A DNA stretch of 5,642 nt. Origin: Lachnospiraceae bacterium. Its GTDB lineage: Bacteria > Bacillota > Clostridia > Lachnospirales > Lachnospiraceae. Position 1 is the first letter of the stretch, and the number at the start of each line of letters is the position of its first letter. Below are positions 1 through 4,863 of the stretch, one piece after another. Made by a program: the position numbers and the translations under genes. The DNA lies in NCBI GenBank assembly GCA_031285465.1, contig JAITWD010000237.1, forward strand, positions 1 through 5,642, in the 5' to 3' direction. The notes under the pieces were generated by a model. It was given only the letters and a program-made list of their open reading frames with translations, was not told where the DNA came from and searched no databases.

Positions 1-66
1 CTCTACGCCAAACATGGTCTCAAAAACATAACTGAACGATACAAACTTAAACAGCGTGTGCAATAG
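1..66 (+). CDS. possible 3' end of a plus-strand gene
   Basis: Frame +1 is open from the window edge to a TAG at 64-66 and reads LYAKHGLKNITERYKLKQRV plus a final Gln, a basic, helix-like tail of ordinary protein composition. Only 21 codons are visible, so being open by chance is quite possible. If real, the gene runs convergently toward the Spo0A-like gene that ends at 221. No family can be named from so short a tail. A GTG-initiated minus-strand reading of 3-200 overlaps it and looks less protein-like (Cys- and Leu-rich, no ribosome site). Confidence 0.25.
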   Translation, partial: LYAKHGLKNITERYKLKQRVQ

Positions 67-70
67 TTCT

Positions 71-99
71 CATATTCCTCGTCCCAAGAGGAGGATATG
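71..99. repeat. bulged inverted repeat in the convergent intergenic region
   Basis: Bases 71-80 (CATATTCCTC) pair with 88-99 (GAGGAGGATATG). This gives ten base pairs around a 7-nt loop (GTCCCAA), with a GG bulge at 93-94. No T-run follows on either strand, so it is not a typical intrinsic terminator. On the plus strand the 3' arm holds an AGGAGG and an ATG (97-99), so a transcript would hide a ribosome site. It is one of several repeat structures between 67 and 220. Confidence 0.45.
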
Positions 100-108
100 G
101 CTAAACTG

Positions 109-120
109 GTTCTTAAGAAC
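109..120. repeat. perfect 12-bp palindrome GTTCTTAAGAAC
   Basis: This is an exact self-complementary 12-mer in the same convergent intergenic stretch as the hairpin at 71-99. A second short AT-rich inverted repeat lies just beyond it (126-131 CAATAT with 137-142 ATATTG). It could be a protein-binding site or chance; nothing next to it says which. Confidence 0.35.
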
Positions 121-184
121 AAGCACAATATCAATAATATTGTCATACTATCACAAGATATGGTGTTCGTCAAGCATTTCCATG

Positions 185-209
185 CACTCTTATTCTCCAC
201 TCTTATTCT
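185..209. repeat. 12-bp direct repeat in tandem (13-bp period)
   Basis: CACTCTTATTCT occurs at 185-196 and again at 198-209 with one base between, immediately downstream of the Spo0A-like gene that ends at 221. Its function is unknown. It could be a slipped-strand duplication or a paired binding site. The 13-bp period does not match the roughly 21-22-bp spacing expected for paired LytTR sites. Confidence 0.5.
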
Positions 210-220
210 GCGCGCATAGT

Positions 221-706
221 TTACCCTTTACCCCCGGCATCCCTTAAATACTCAGCAATTGCCATGATAAATTCCTTAATATATGGCTTACGGTTGCCAT
301 AAATAAAATCATAACCCAGTATTTTATTAAGGGAAATTAATTTACCACTATCCCAAGCCGTATCAAGAGCATAGCGAATAGAACGATGAATGCTTACGGC
401 ACTGCTATTATGCTTTTCGGCTAACGATCCATACAGCTCTTTCATTGATAAATAGCTATATTCAGTACTTACGGACATGAGGATGACACTCTGGAGCATC
501 CGATACCCCTTAAAAGTACTCGGAATGCCGGCACAACATAATATTTCTTTTACTTTCCGCTCGTGCTCAGCGCTCCTTTGCAATTCCTTTGAAGCCGGCA
601 TCATAAATTTACTTCTATTTAGTGATTGTCGCGGGTCAATGACCACTATCTGGATATCCTTATTCGCCTGTGACAGCATTTTTAAAATGTCATATAGATT
701 CTGCAT
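221..706 (-). CDS. receiver-less Spo0A C-terminal-domain protein (second of two)
   Basis: This is a 161-residue protein whose residues of about 50-157 match the Spo0A effector (DNA-binding) domain. Visible landmarks are AGIPSTFKGYRMLQSVI, the helix LYGSLAEKHNSSAV, SIRYALDTAW, LGYDF and EFIMAIAEYLR. Full Spo0A is about 260 residues with an N-terminal receiver. Here the receiver is missing and about 50 residues replace it: a helix (LYDILKMLSQA), a short hydrophobic strand (IQIVVIDP) and a basic linker. The recognition helix is changed: where Spo0A has a Ser-Arg-Val-Glu-Arg type core, this protein has V-S-I-H-R (104-108), so Arg and Glu are lost but R108 and R111 stay. The ATG at 706 has only a weak AAGAG-type ribosome site; the gap to the upstream paralogue is 82 nt. 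Inferred role: transcription factor or Spo0A competitor, not phosphorylated. Family call is firm, function is not. Confidence 0.85.
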   Translation of the reverse strand: MQNLYDILKMLSQANKDIQIVVIDPRQSLNRSKFMMPASKELQRSAEHERKVKEILCCAGIPSTFKGYRMLQSVILMSVSTEYSYLSMKELYGSLAEKHNSSAVSIHRSIRYALDTAWDSGKLISLNKILGYDFIYGNRKPYIKEFIMAIAEYLRDAGGKG

Positions 707-788
707 ATTCTCTTATTTTTTATCTTTCTTCATCAAGTAATGTCATGTATCTTCACTTCAAAATGTGATGCGCATTAGCGTCTAAACT

Positions 789-1310
789 TTAATTTTCAAT
801 CATTAAATCCCGTAAAGTGGTTTTAGCAATAGCCATCATAAACACCTTGTTTCGTGGTGGCTTCTTACTATCAATTGCATAATATTCGAGTATTTCTCTT
901 AGTTCTTCATGTATCCCATTATGCCACATGCTCATCTTAATACTTCTGATCGCATGTTCAATACGACTGGGCGTTGAATTATACTGATCGGACAAAAGGG
1001 GATATAACTCTTTGGAAATATTTCCGCGCATTTTTTCGTTTTCCACCAGTAAAACAATTGCGCTATGGAGAATTTTATAACCCAATTTATGGCAGGGAAC
1101 ACCTATTTTATGGAGCATCTTTGTGACATATCCCTCTAAATCAAAAATCTTTTCATCGTCAACTTCCACTATCTCAACCCCTTTGTCCGATGCCGGGGCA
1201 ATAATAATAATCGGATTATTCCTATTGGATGCAATCAATTCTTCCAAAAGCTTATGGATATCGGTAATATCTTCTACCATTGATAAATCAAACGTTTTCA
1301 GCTGTGACAT
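789..1310 (-). CDS. receiver-less Spo0A C-terminal-domain protein (first of two)
   Basis: This 173-residue protein has a clear Spo0A effector domain over about 58-170: VTKMLHKIGVPCHKLGYKIL, then KELYPLLSDQYNSTPSRIEH with AIR following, and a C-terminal helix near MMAIAKTTL. The recognition helix keeps the canonical TPSR-x-E and AIR pattern (113-122), so binding to a Spo0A-type box is plausible. No receiver is present. The first 57 residues contain an acidic helix (ITDIHKLLEELIAS) and a strand (NPIIIIAPA), a layout that resembles the N-terminus of the downstream paralogue. The start at 1310 is supported by AGGAG five bases upstream. It begins 29 nt after the SSB-like gene stops, so the two are probably co-transcribed. 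Without a receiver it should not be a direct target of the sporulation phosphorelay. Whether it acts in sporulation is unknown. Confidence 0.88.
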   Translation of the reverse strand: MSQLKTFDLSMVEDITDIHKLLEELIASNRNNPIIIIAPASDKGVEIVEVDDEKIFDLEGYVTKMLHKIGVPCHKLGYKILHSAIVLLVENEKMRGNISKELYPLLSDQYNSTPSRIEHAIRSIKMSMWHNGIHEELREILEYYAIDSKKPPRNKVFMMAIAKTTLRDLMIEN

Positions 1311-1339
1311 CTCTACTCCTGTTATCTAATAATAATCAA

Positions 1340-2011
1340 TCATACTGGGGGACCGATTTGCGGAGCACTAACATGATCCAGCAAACAATGTTCGTATTTC
1401 TCAAATTCCACACTTCTAACTGCCACTTCATAAGCTGTACGAATGCATATTTCTCCATCCGATAATTGCTTTTGGTATTTACGGCTTTGGATTCGCCCTC
1501 TGACAATACACAACTCACCAACCGAATGACTACCGGCATCAATAGCCCAACAAACGCAAGGAATACTATCTGATTTACCATAGGAACGCGGGACTTCAAG
1601 CACTAAATCAGAAACTAGCCAGCCAGAGGCGGAAATACGCACGGTGGGGGGCTTTTTCAAATAGCCGCGTAGATATATTTGATTATTTTCTCTGATCATA
1701 TCTATTTGATCGCCGACCTTTATTTTCTTCGCAAATATCCAAAGCTTAATTTGTCTTCTCTTATTAACGTGGATGGTGTGCGAGCGATACTGACCAACCA
1801 CCGAAATGGTCAAGCCCTTATACTTTTTTTCCGGGTCAATAAAGCAATCCGGAACCATCAGCAGAAGATCATCGGACACACCGCTATTCCGTAAAACACT
1901 AATGGTGGTCAAATAAAACCGTTCTTCGTAAAGTTCGTGGCTCAAAATAAATTCTTCTGCAATTGTCCCCCTGACAAAAGCATAGTTATTATAATCTTCT
2001 TTTGTACTCAT
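1340..2011 (-). CDS. SSB-like protein with two OB-fold modules
   Basis: This is a 223-residue protein of a type common in Clostridia and usually annotated as single-stranded DNA-binding protein. Residues of about 9-95 look like one OB-fold (YAFVRGTIAEEF, YKGLTISVVGQYRS). Residues of about 109-202 look like a second, better conserved one: NNQIYLRGYLKKPPTVR, SDLVLEVPRSYGKSDSIPCV, CWAIDAG, VRGRIQSRKYQK, RTAYEVAVRSVEF. It probably binds single-stranded nucleic acid in the cytoplasm. It lacks the acidic SSB tail (DDxxPF-like) that recruits replication proteins, ending instead in SAPQIGPPV, so it is unlikely to be the housekeeping SSB. I chose ATG 2011 because GGGGGCGG lies just upstream; an in-frame ATG at 2038 would add nine residues (MPMNCRGRI) with a poorer ribosome site. 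It is the first gene of the run leading into the two Spo0A-C genes. Confidence 0.8.
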   Translation of the reverse strand: MSTKEDYNNYAFVRGTIAEEFILSHELYEERFYLTTISVLRNSGVSDDLLLMVPDCFIDPEKKYKGLTISVVGQYRSHTIHVNKRRQIKLWIFAKKIKVGDQIDMIRENNQIYLRGYLKKPPTVRISASGWLVSDLVLEVPRSYGKSDSIPCVCWAIDAGSHSVGELCIVRGRIQSRKYQKQLSDGEICIRTAYEVAVRSVEFEKYEHCLLDHVSAPQIGPPV

Positions 2012-2069
2012 GATCCGCCCCCGACAATTCATTGGCATTAACTACTTTATCACTTAGCATCCTTTCCTT

Positions 2070-2110
2070 TTGTGGAAAGTAACCGATATGCCTCCAGTTA
2101 CCTTCCACAA
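2070..2110. repeat. inverted repeat, 14-bp arms, upstream of SSB-like gene
   Basis: TTGTGGAAAGTAAC (2070-2083) is complementary to GTTACCTTCCACAA (2097-2110) apart from one G-T wobble position, with a 13-nt spacer. Each arm can instead fold with its own outer flank: 2062-2067 CTTTCC with 2074-2079 GGAAAG, and 2102-2106 CTTCC with 2114-2118 GGAAG. The central and outer hairpins are mutually exclusive. Read on the minus strand this lies about 60-110 nt before the SSB-like start. It could be an operator for a dimeric regulator or a switching leader structure. Confidence 0.6.
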
Positions 2111-2246
2111 CATGGAAGAACAAACAGACAAACAAATGAAAAAGGAGATATGCTTATTGACGAAATTATATCGCAAAAAATTTGCCGGTAACCAAAGTCC
2201 CTCCAAACAATGGTTTATTGCCGATATTTTTGCTTTTATCGCGTAA
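2088..2246 (+). CDS. possible small protein, 52 residues, unknown family
   Basis: An open plus-strand frame from ATG 2088 to TAA 2244-2246 gives a protein starting MPPVTFHNMEEQTDKQMKKE and continuing ICLLTKLYRKKFAGNQSP, SKQWFIADIFAFIA. The charged N-terminal helix followed by an aromatic, hydrophobic C-terminus is protein-like, and GGAAAG lies eight bases before the start. ATG 2112 is an alternative start (44 residues) without a good ribosome site. It would be divergent from the SSB-like operon, with the inverted repeat at its 5' end. I do not recognise the family. Against it: it is short, has no clear promoter, and the minus strand also has a 36-codon open stretch here (2166-2276). Confidence 0.3.
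   Translation: MPPVTFHNMEEQTDKQMKKEICLLTKLYRKKFAGNQSPSKQWFIADIFAFIA
2165..2193 (-). promoter_or_regulatory. possible promoter for the SSB-like operon
   Basis: On the minus strand a perfect TATAAT (2170-2165) sits about 150 nt before the SSB-like start. No good -35 is present: at 16-bp spacing the hexamer is GTTACC, three matches to TTGACA. If used, the leader would carry the inverted repeat at 2070-2110. This is a weak call. Confidence 0.3.
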
Positions 2247-2415
2247 AATCTTATTAATCATCCTTAAATTGCGCATAATTGATTATCTACTGATTTTCTA
2301 AACACAAAATTAGCCACAGCAAAATTTTTGCCATGACTAATTATAAAAAGTTTATCTTATTATATAATTGTAGCTATGTCATCTTCATTCTTAGCAATAT
2401 CTACTTCCGCCAAGA

Positions 2416-3666
2416 TCAATCACTAAAGATCATCAACGACCAAACCGCCTCCCTCTTAGCAACCTCATAATGTGCCAGCCCTCTGTGGCGGGGAAAGGTT
2501 TCATTAATGGCATCAATTACCTTCCGGTTGGCTTTGGTCAGCTCGCCCGCAGCTTTCCGATTGGTCTCGTCTACCTGATAGAGCACGAATAAAAAGATGC
2601 AGTTGGCTTGAAACCGCAGAAGGATCCTGATCTTTCGGTCGGAAATACTTTCCCCATTATCAAACGCGGCATCCAGAAGCTTATTAATCCCATAAGCCAT
2701 CTCATCCTTGATCGACGCAGTATTGATCTGCTCCGGAATAAGCGCCTTACAGTCAATCTCGAACCCCTGCGCCCGTGCCTTAAATACTTGGGAGTTGATA
2801 ATACTGTCAATGATCAGATTGTCGGTCTGAAGGGGTACACTGTCCACGCTGATATTCTCCGCCAGTGCCTGCCGGATAAACTCGTCCACCTCGTCGGTCT
2901 GCTCATAGGACCGACCGATGACATCTTTGATCTTACGAAGGTACATATCCAGCCGCTTCGACAGTGAGATGGCATCGGCATCCGATTTAAGGATCTGTTC
3001 ATATTGATACTTCTGGATCTCGGCGCGTTGACGGGCAAATAGATATTCCGCCGTTATGCGGTCATAATCCATCTTACTGACGTAAACCAGGATAACCAGC
3101 ATGATGATCATTATGATAATACTGCTCATCATTTGCTGAAAGGTAAAATCGCCCAATTGTAGCAAGGTATTGGAGTAGAGCATCACCACCAGAAAAGCCA
3201 GCGGCAGATGCAATCGTATGTAAGATTTTCTGTATTTAAAGGTCGGGGTTAGAAATTTACTGAAAAGAAGCCATGTTCCATAAACAATCGCCTTACTACA
3301 TAAACCCATTTGAACATTTACCGATGTTTTATCCAAGGAATTACCAAATATAAAACTTATTACGATTTCCGAAATAAGTGAGATCAATACGGTTAATACT
3401 AACGAAATTAATTTCCGTTTAAATGTTGACGCATAATTCATGGTTATCAAAAAAATCACAATACAGTTTATAGAAACCAACAGAAACGGAGGTATTCTGC
3501 ACAAGACCAGCAAATAATTAAGGACATGCCATACCACATAACTACACAATTCCCACTTGCGATTGTAAACCGCATGACCATTCAGCATTTTCAAGTAACA
3601 GTAATTCAAATAAGTGCCCAAGAAATCAATCAAAATGTAAATAACCGAATATATAAGTTCGTTCAT
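2416..3666 (-). CDS. AgrC-like polytopic GHKL sensor, catalytically degenerate
   Basis: This 416-residue membrane sensor has AgrC layout. Six or seven hydrophobic segments (about 4-22, 41-56, 59-76, 86-108, 124-139, 152-171, 181-197) lead into a cytoplasmic helix (about 198-250) and a GHKL-type ATPase domain (about 275-416). The motif TDNLIIDSIINSQVFKARAQ (281-300) is the usual GHKL entry. Normal features are missing: where such kinases have RHDLKNHL there is SKRLDMYL (236-243), and no His occurs from 198 to 393. The N-box reads NKLLDAAFDN (328-337) with Ala333 for the Mg-binding Asn. The G-box is reduced to RHRGLAH (393-399), and the protein stops about 17 residues later. It is probably a pseudokinase that still senses a peptide. 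GGAGGA nine bases before ATG 3666 supports the start. It follows the LytTR regulator by 37 nt. The membrane half is AT-rich (roughly 33% GC by hand) and the cytoplasmic half roughly 50%. Confidence 0.85.
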   Translation of the reverse strand: MNELIYSVIYILIDFLGTYLNYCYLKMLNGHAVYNRKWELCSYVVWHVLNYLLVLCRIPPFLLVSINCIVIFLITMNYASTFKRKLISLVLTVLISLISEIVISFIFGNSLDKTSVNVQMGLCSKAIVYGTWLLFSKFLTPTFKYRKSYIRLHLPLAFLVVMLYSNTLLQLGDFTFQQMMSSIIIMIIMLVILVYVSKMDYDRITAEYLFARQRAEIQKYQYEQILKSDADAISLSKRLDMYLRKIKDVIGRSYEQTDEVDEFIRQALAENISVDSVPLQTDNLIIDSIINSQVFKARAQGFEIDCKALIPEQINTASIKDEMAYGINKLLDAAFDNGESISDRKIRILLRFQANCIFLFVLYQVDETNRKAAGELTKANRKVIDAINETFPRHRGLAHYEVAKREAVWSLMIFSD

Positions 3667-3703
3667 AAACCCGTTTCCTCCGCCAAAATAATTGGTTAAT
3701 CCT

Positions 3704-4462
3704 CTATTCGTTTATAAAAAAGTTTTTGGAGCTTAGTTTCCGCCACTCGGCAAGTAACTCGCCATACCGCAACTGGGAGATCGGCAGAATCTCATCGTCA
3801 TGATATAGCTTCACCCCCTCAAGTTTAAAATGCTCGATCTGCAAAATATTAACGATGATCGAACGATCAATAAAAAGAAAACCGCCGCCTGACAGTTGAT
3901 CGAATACCTTCTTCATCGACGAGTAAAACTCATTGGTACCGTGGGCGGTAACTATTTTAATCTTTTCACTATTCTTGACCCTGCTAAAATAGTAGATATT
4001 GCCCTTTAGCACCTTATAATACTCATGGTTACTTTGATAGATAAAGAACTCTTCCGCACCGCCCGACGCGCCCAAAATGCTGATACTCTTTTGCAGGGCG
4101 GCCAAAATATCTTGCTTATGTAGCGGCATCGGCAACACATCCATCGGTTGCACCCGGAGAAAGGTCCGGTTGATTTCGGTGCCGGGATGGAGAAAATAAA
4201 TATGGCTGTTCGGATAGTGAAATTCCTCCCTGATCCGCCGACAGACCTCGAACCCCCTGCCGTTATCCAAACCGGTACTGATAAAAATGATATCGAAATA
4301 TTCACCATGCTCCAGTTCACTGATCAACTCTAGTTCGGAAGAATACTGTTTGACGCAGAATTGCTCTTGCATGAAATTGGCGTATTTTTCGATGGTCGTT
4401 TCGATAAATCCACACACCGCGATGTTGTTGTCACATACAGCTATTTTCGGTAAAGACTGCAT
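3704..4462 (-). CDS. LytTR response regulator with a non-canonical receiver
   Basis: This 252-residue regulator has the AgrA/LytTR layout. Residues of about 5-125 fold like a receiver and about 137-245 are a LytTR DNA-binding domain, shown by NIYYFSRVKNSEKIKIVTAH, FLFIDRSIIVNILQIEHF and ILPISQLRYGELL. Receiver chemistry is altered. The acidic pocket is C-D11-N12-N13 instead of D-D/E. The phospho-acceptor position is Ser62 (DIIFISTGL where DIIFLDIEL is usual). The conserved Lys before Pro is Met112 (LPMPL where LVKPI is usual), and the switch Thr is not visible in HIYFLHPG. It is therefore unlikely to be phosphorylated at the usual site but should bind promoter repeats through LytTR. The start at 4462 has AGGGGA eight bases upstream. 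It lies 97 nt after the peptide gene and 37 nt before the sensor gene. Confidence 0.9.
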   Translation of the reverse strand: MQSLPKIAVCDNNIAVCGFIETTIEKYANFMQEQFCVKQYSSELELISELEHGEYFDIIFISTGLDNGRGFEVCRRIREEFHYPNSHIYFLHPGTEINRTFLRVQPMDVLPMPLHKQDILAALQKSISILGASGGAEEFFIYQSNHEYYKVLKGNIYYFSRVKNSEKIKIVTAHGTNEFYSSMKKVFDQLSGGGFLFIDRSIIVNILQIEHFKLEGVKLYHDDEILPISQLRYGELLAEWRKLSSKNFFINE

Positions 4463-4559
4463 TGTTGATATCCCCTATTTTTGCGTAAAACAAACACGCC
4501 GGAAAGCACCCCGCCTCCCGAATGATCAACTAACGAGTAGCATTATTCATAATCTATTT

Positions 4560-4700
4560 TTATTTCTTTAATAATTTACGATAGCCTTCCGGCATTTTCG
4601 GTTGGGACAGATAACACATACACACCGAATTGATATTGGTTTTGGTCAGATTTAGTGCCACCTGTGCCAGATTTTTACCCAGTGATGTTGATTTTCTCAT
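4560..4700 (-). CDS. AgrD-like cyclic thiolactone autoinducer precursor
   Basis: This 46-residue peptide starts MRKSTSLGKNLAQVALNLTK and ends TNINSVCMCYLSQPKMPEGY followed by RKLLKK. The C-terminal half fits the clostridial AgrD pattern: N-x-S-x-C, a five-residue ring segment, then QPKxP and a charged tail. By analogy the ring would be Cys27-Met-Cys-Tyr-Leu31 closed as a thiolactone, with a short N-terminal tail such as NSV. Ser32 onward would be removed by an AgrB protease, which is not encoded in the window. A second Cys29 inside the ring is unusual. The leader is basic and only mildly amphipathic. GGAGG five bases before the ATG and a consensus promoter upstream support expression. The regulator and sensor that follow are the likely response partners. 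The family call is good; the mature form is inferred. Confidence 0.85.
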   Translation of the reverse strand: MRKSTSLGKNLAQVALNLTKTNINSVCMCYLSQPKMPEGYRKLLKK

Positions 4701-4741
4701 TACTACCTCCACGCGCTTTACTTAAAACGACAATTATCAAC

Positions 4742-4770
4742 ATTATATCTTCACCTTCTTTTTTTGTCAA
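4742..4770 (-). promoter_or_regulatory. consensus sigma-A promoter of the peptide/regulator/sensor operon
   Basis: On the minus strand TTGACA (4770-4765) and TATAAT (4747-4742) are both perfect and separated by exactly 17 bp. Transcription would start near 4735, giving a leader of about 35 nt before the AgrD-like ATG at 4700. Such a match suggests strong basal expression. I did not find a clear pair of LytTR-type repeats at 21-22-bp spacing upstream; AATACCGCA and AATAACGCG recur 30 bp apart. Confidence 0.9.
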
Positions 4771-4848
4771 TGCGCGTTATTCGCTACATCTTTCACCATT
4801 TTTGCGGTATTATGATTCTTTTTGTCCTGTTTCGAGACATCATTTTAA

Positions 4849-4863
4849 ATGAACGGCGTTCAT
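4849..4863. terminator. short palindrome at the stop codon of the upstream gene, possible weak terminator
   Basis: ATGAACGGCGTTCAT is a 15-bp palindrome that overlaps the TGA of the gene ending at 4863. On the minus strand it is followed by TTTAAAAT. The stem is only 6-7 bp with a tiny loop, so any terminator activity would be weak. It separates that gene from the peptide operon promoter. Confidence 0.3.

Larger units (their letters stand above)
2039..2415. other. intergenic region between SSB-like operon and sensor gene
   Basis: This stretch of about 375 nt holds the inverted repeat at 2070-2110 with flanking alternative hairpins, a possible -10 for the SSB-like operon near 2165, and a possible small plus-strand ORF (2088-2246). 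From 2247 to 2415 it is AT-rich and I see no convincing gene. It contains GCAAAATTTTTGC (about 2318-2330), which is nearly self-complementary, but no GC-rich stem with a T-run that would act as a terminator for the sensor gene ending at 2416. Confidence 0.6.

Noticed and set aside
3..200. Minus-strand 65-codon ORF with GTG start
   Set aside because: It has no ribosome site, is Cys/Leu-rich with no recognisable domain, and overlaps the palindromic intergenic DNA.
97..219. Plus-strand 40-codon ORF preceded by AGGAGG
   Set aside because: The AGGAGG is only two bases from the ATG and lies in a hairpin arm. The product (MAKLVLKNKHNINNIVILSQ, then a hydrophobic tail) matches nothing I know, and it ends inside the direct repeat.
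1336..1599. 87-codon minus ORF within the SSB-like gene
   Set aside because: It is a different-frame shadow of a gene with clear OB-fold motifs.
2150..2191. Plus-strand AAAGGAGATATG followed by a 13-codon ORF
   Set aside because: The ribosome site is good, but the peptide is only 13 residues and has no support beyond the site.
2166..2276. Minus-strand 36-codon ORF between sensor and SSB-like genes
   Set aside because: No ribosome site; it overlaps a more protein-like plus-strand frame and the possible -10 of the SSB-like operon.
2957..2963. Spo0A-box core TTCGACA (TGTCGAA on the minus strand)
   Set aside because: A 7-base match inside the sensor coding sequence is expected by chance and is not near a promoter.
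2608..2967. 119-codon plus-strand ORF opposite the sensor gene
   Set aside because: Antisense shadow of the GHKL region, which has recognisable motifs on the minus strand.
4771..4830. LytTR-type paired repeats upstream of the peptide promoter
   Set aside because: The best pair (AATACCGCA and AATAACGCG) is 30 bp apart, not the usual 21-22 bp, and matches the site consensus poorly.
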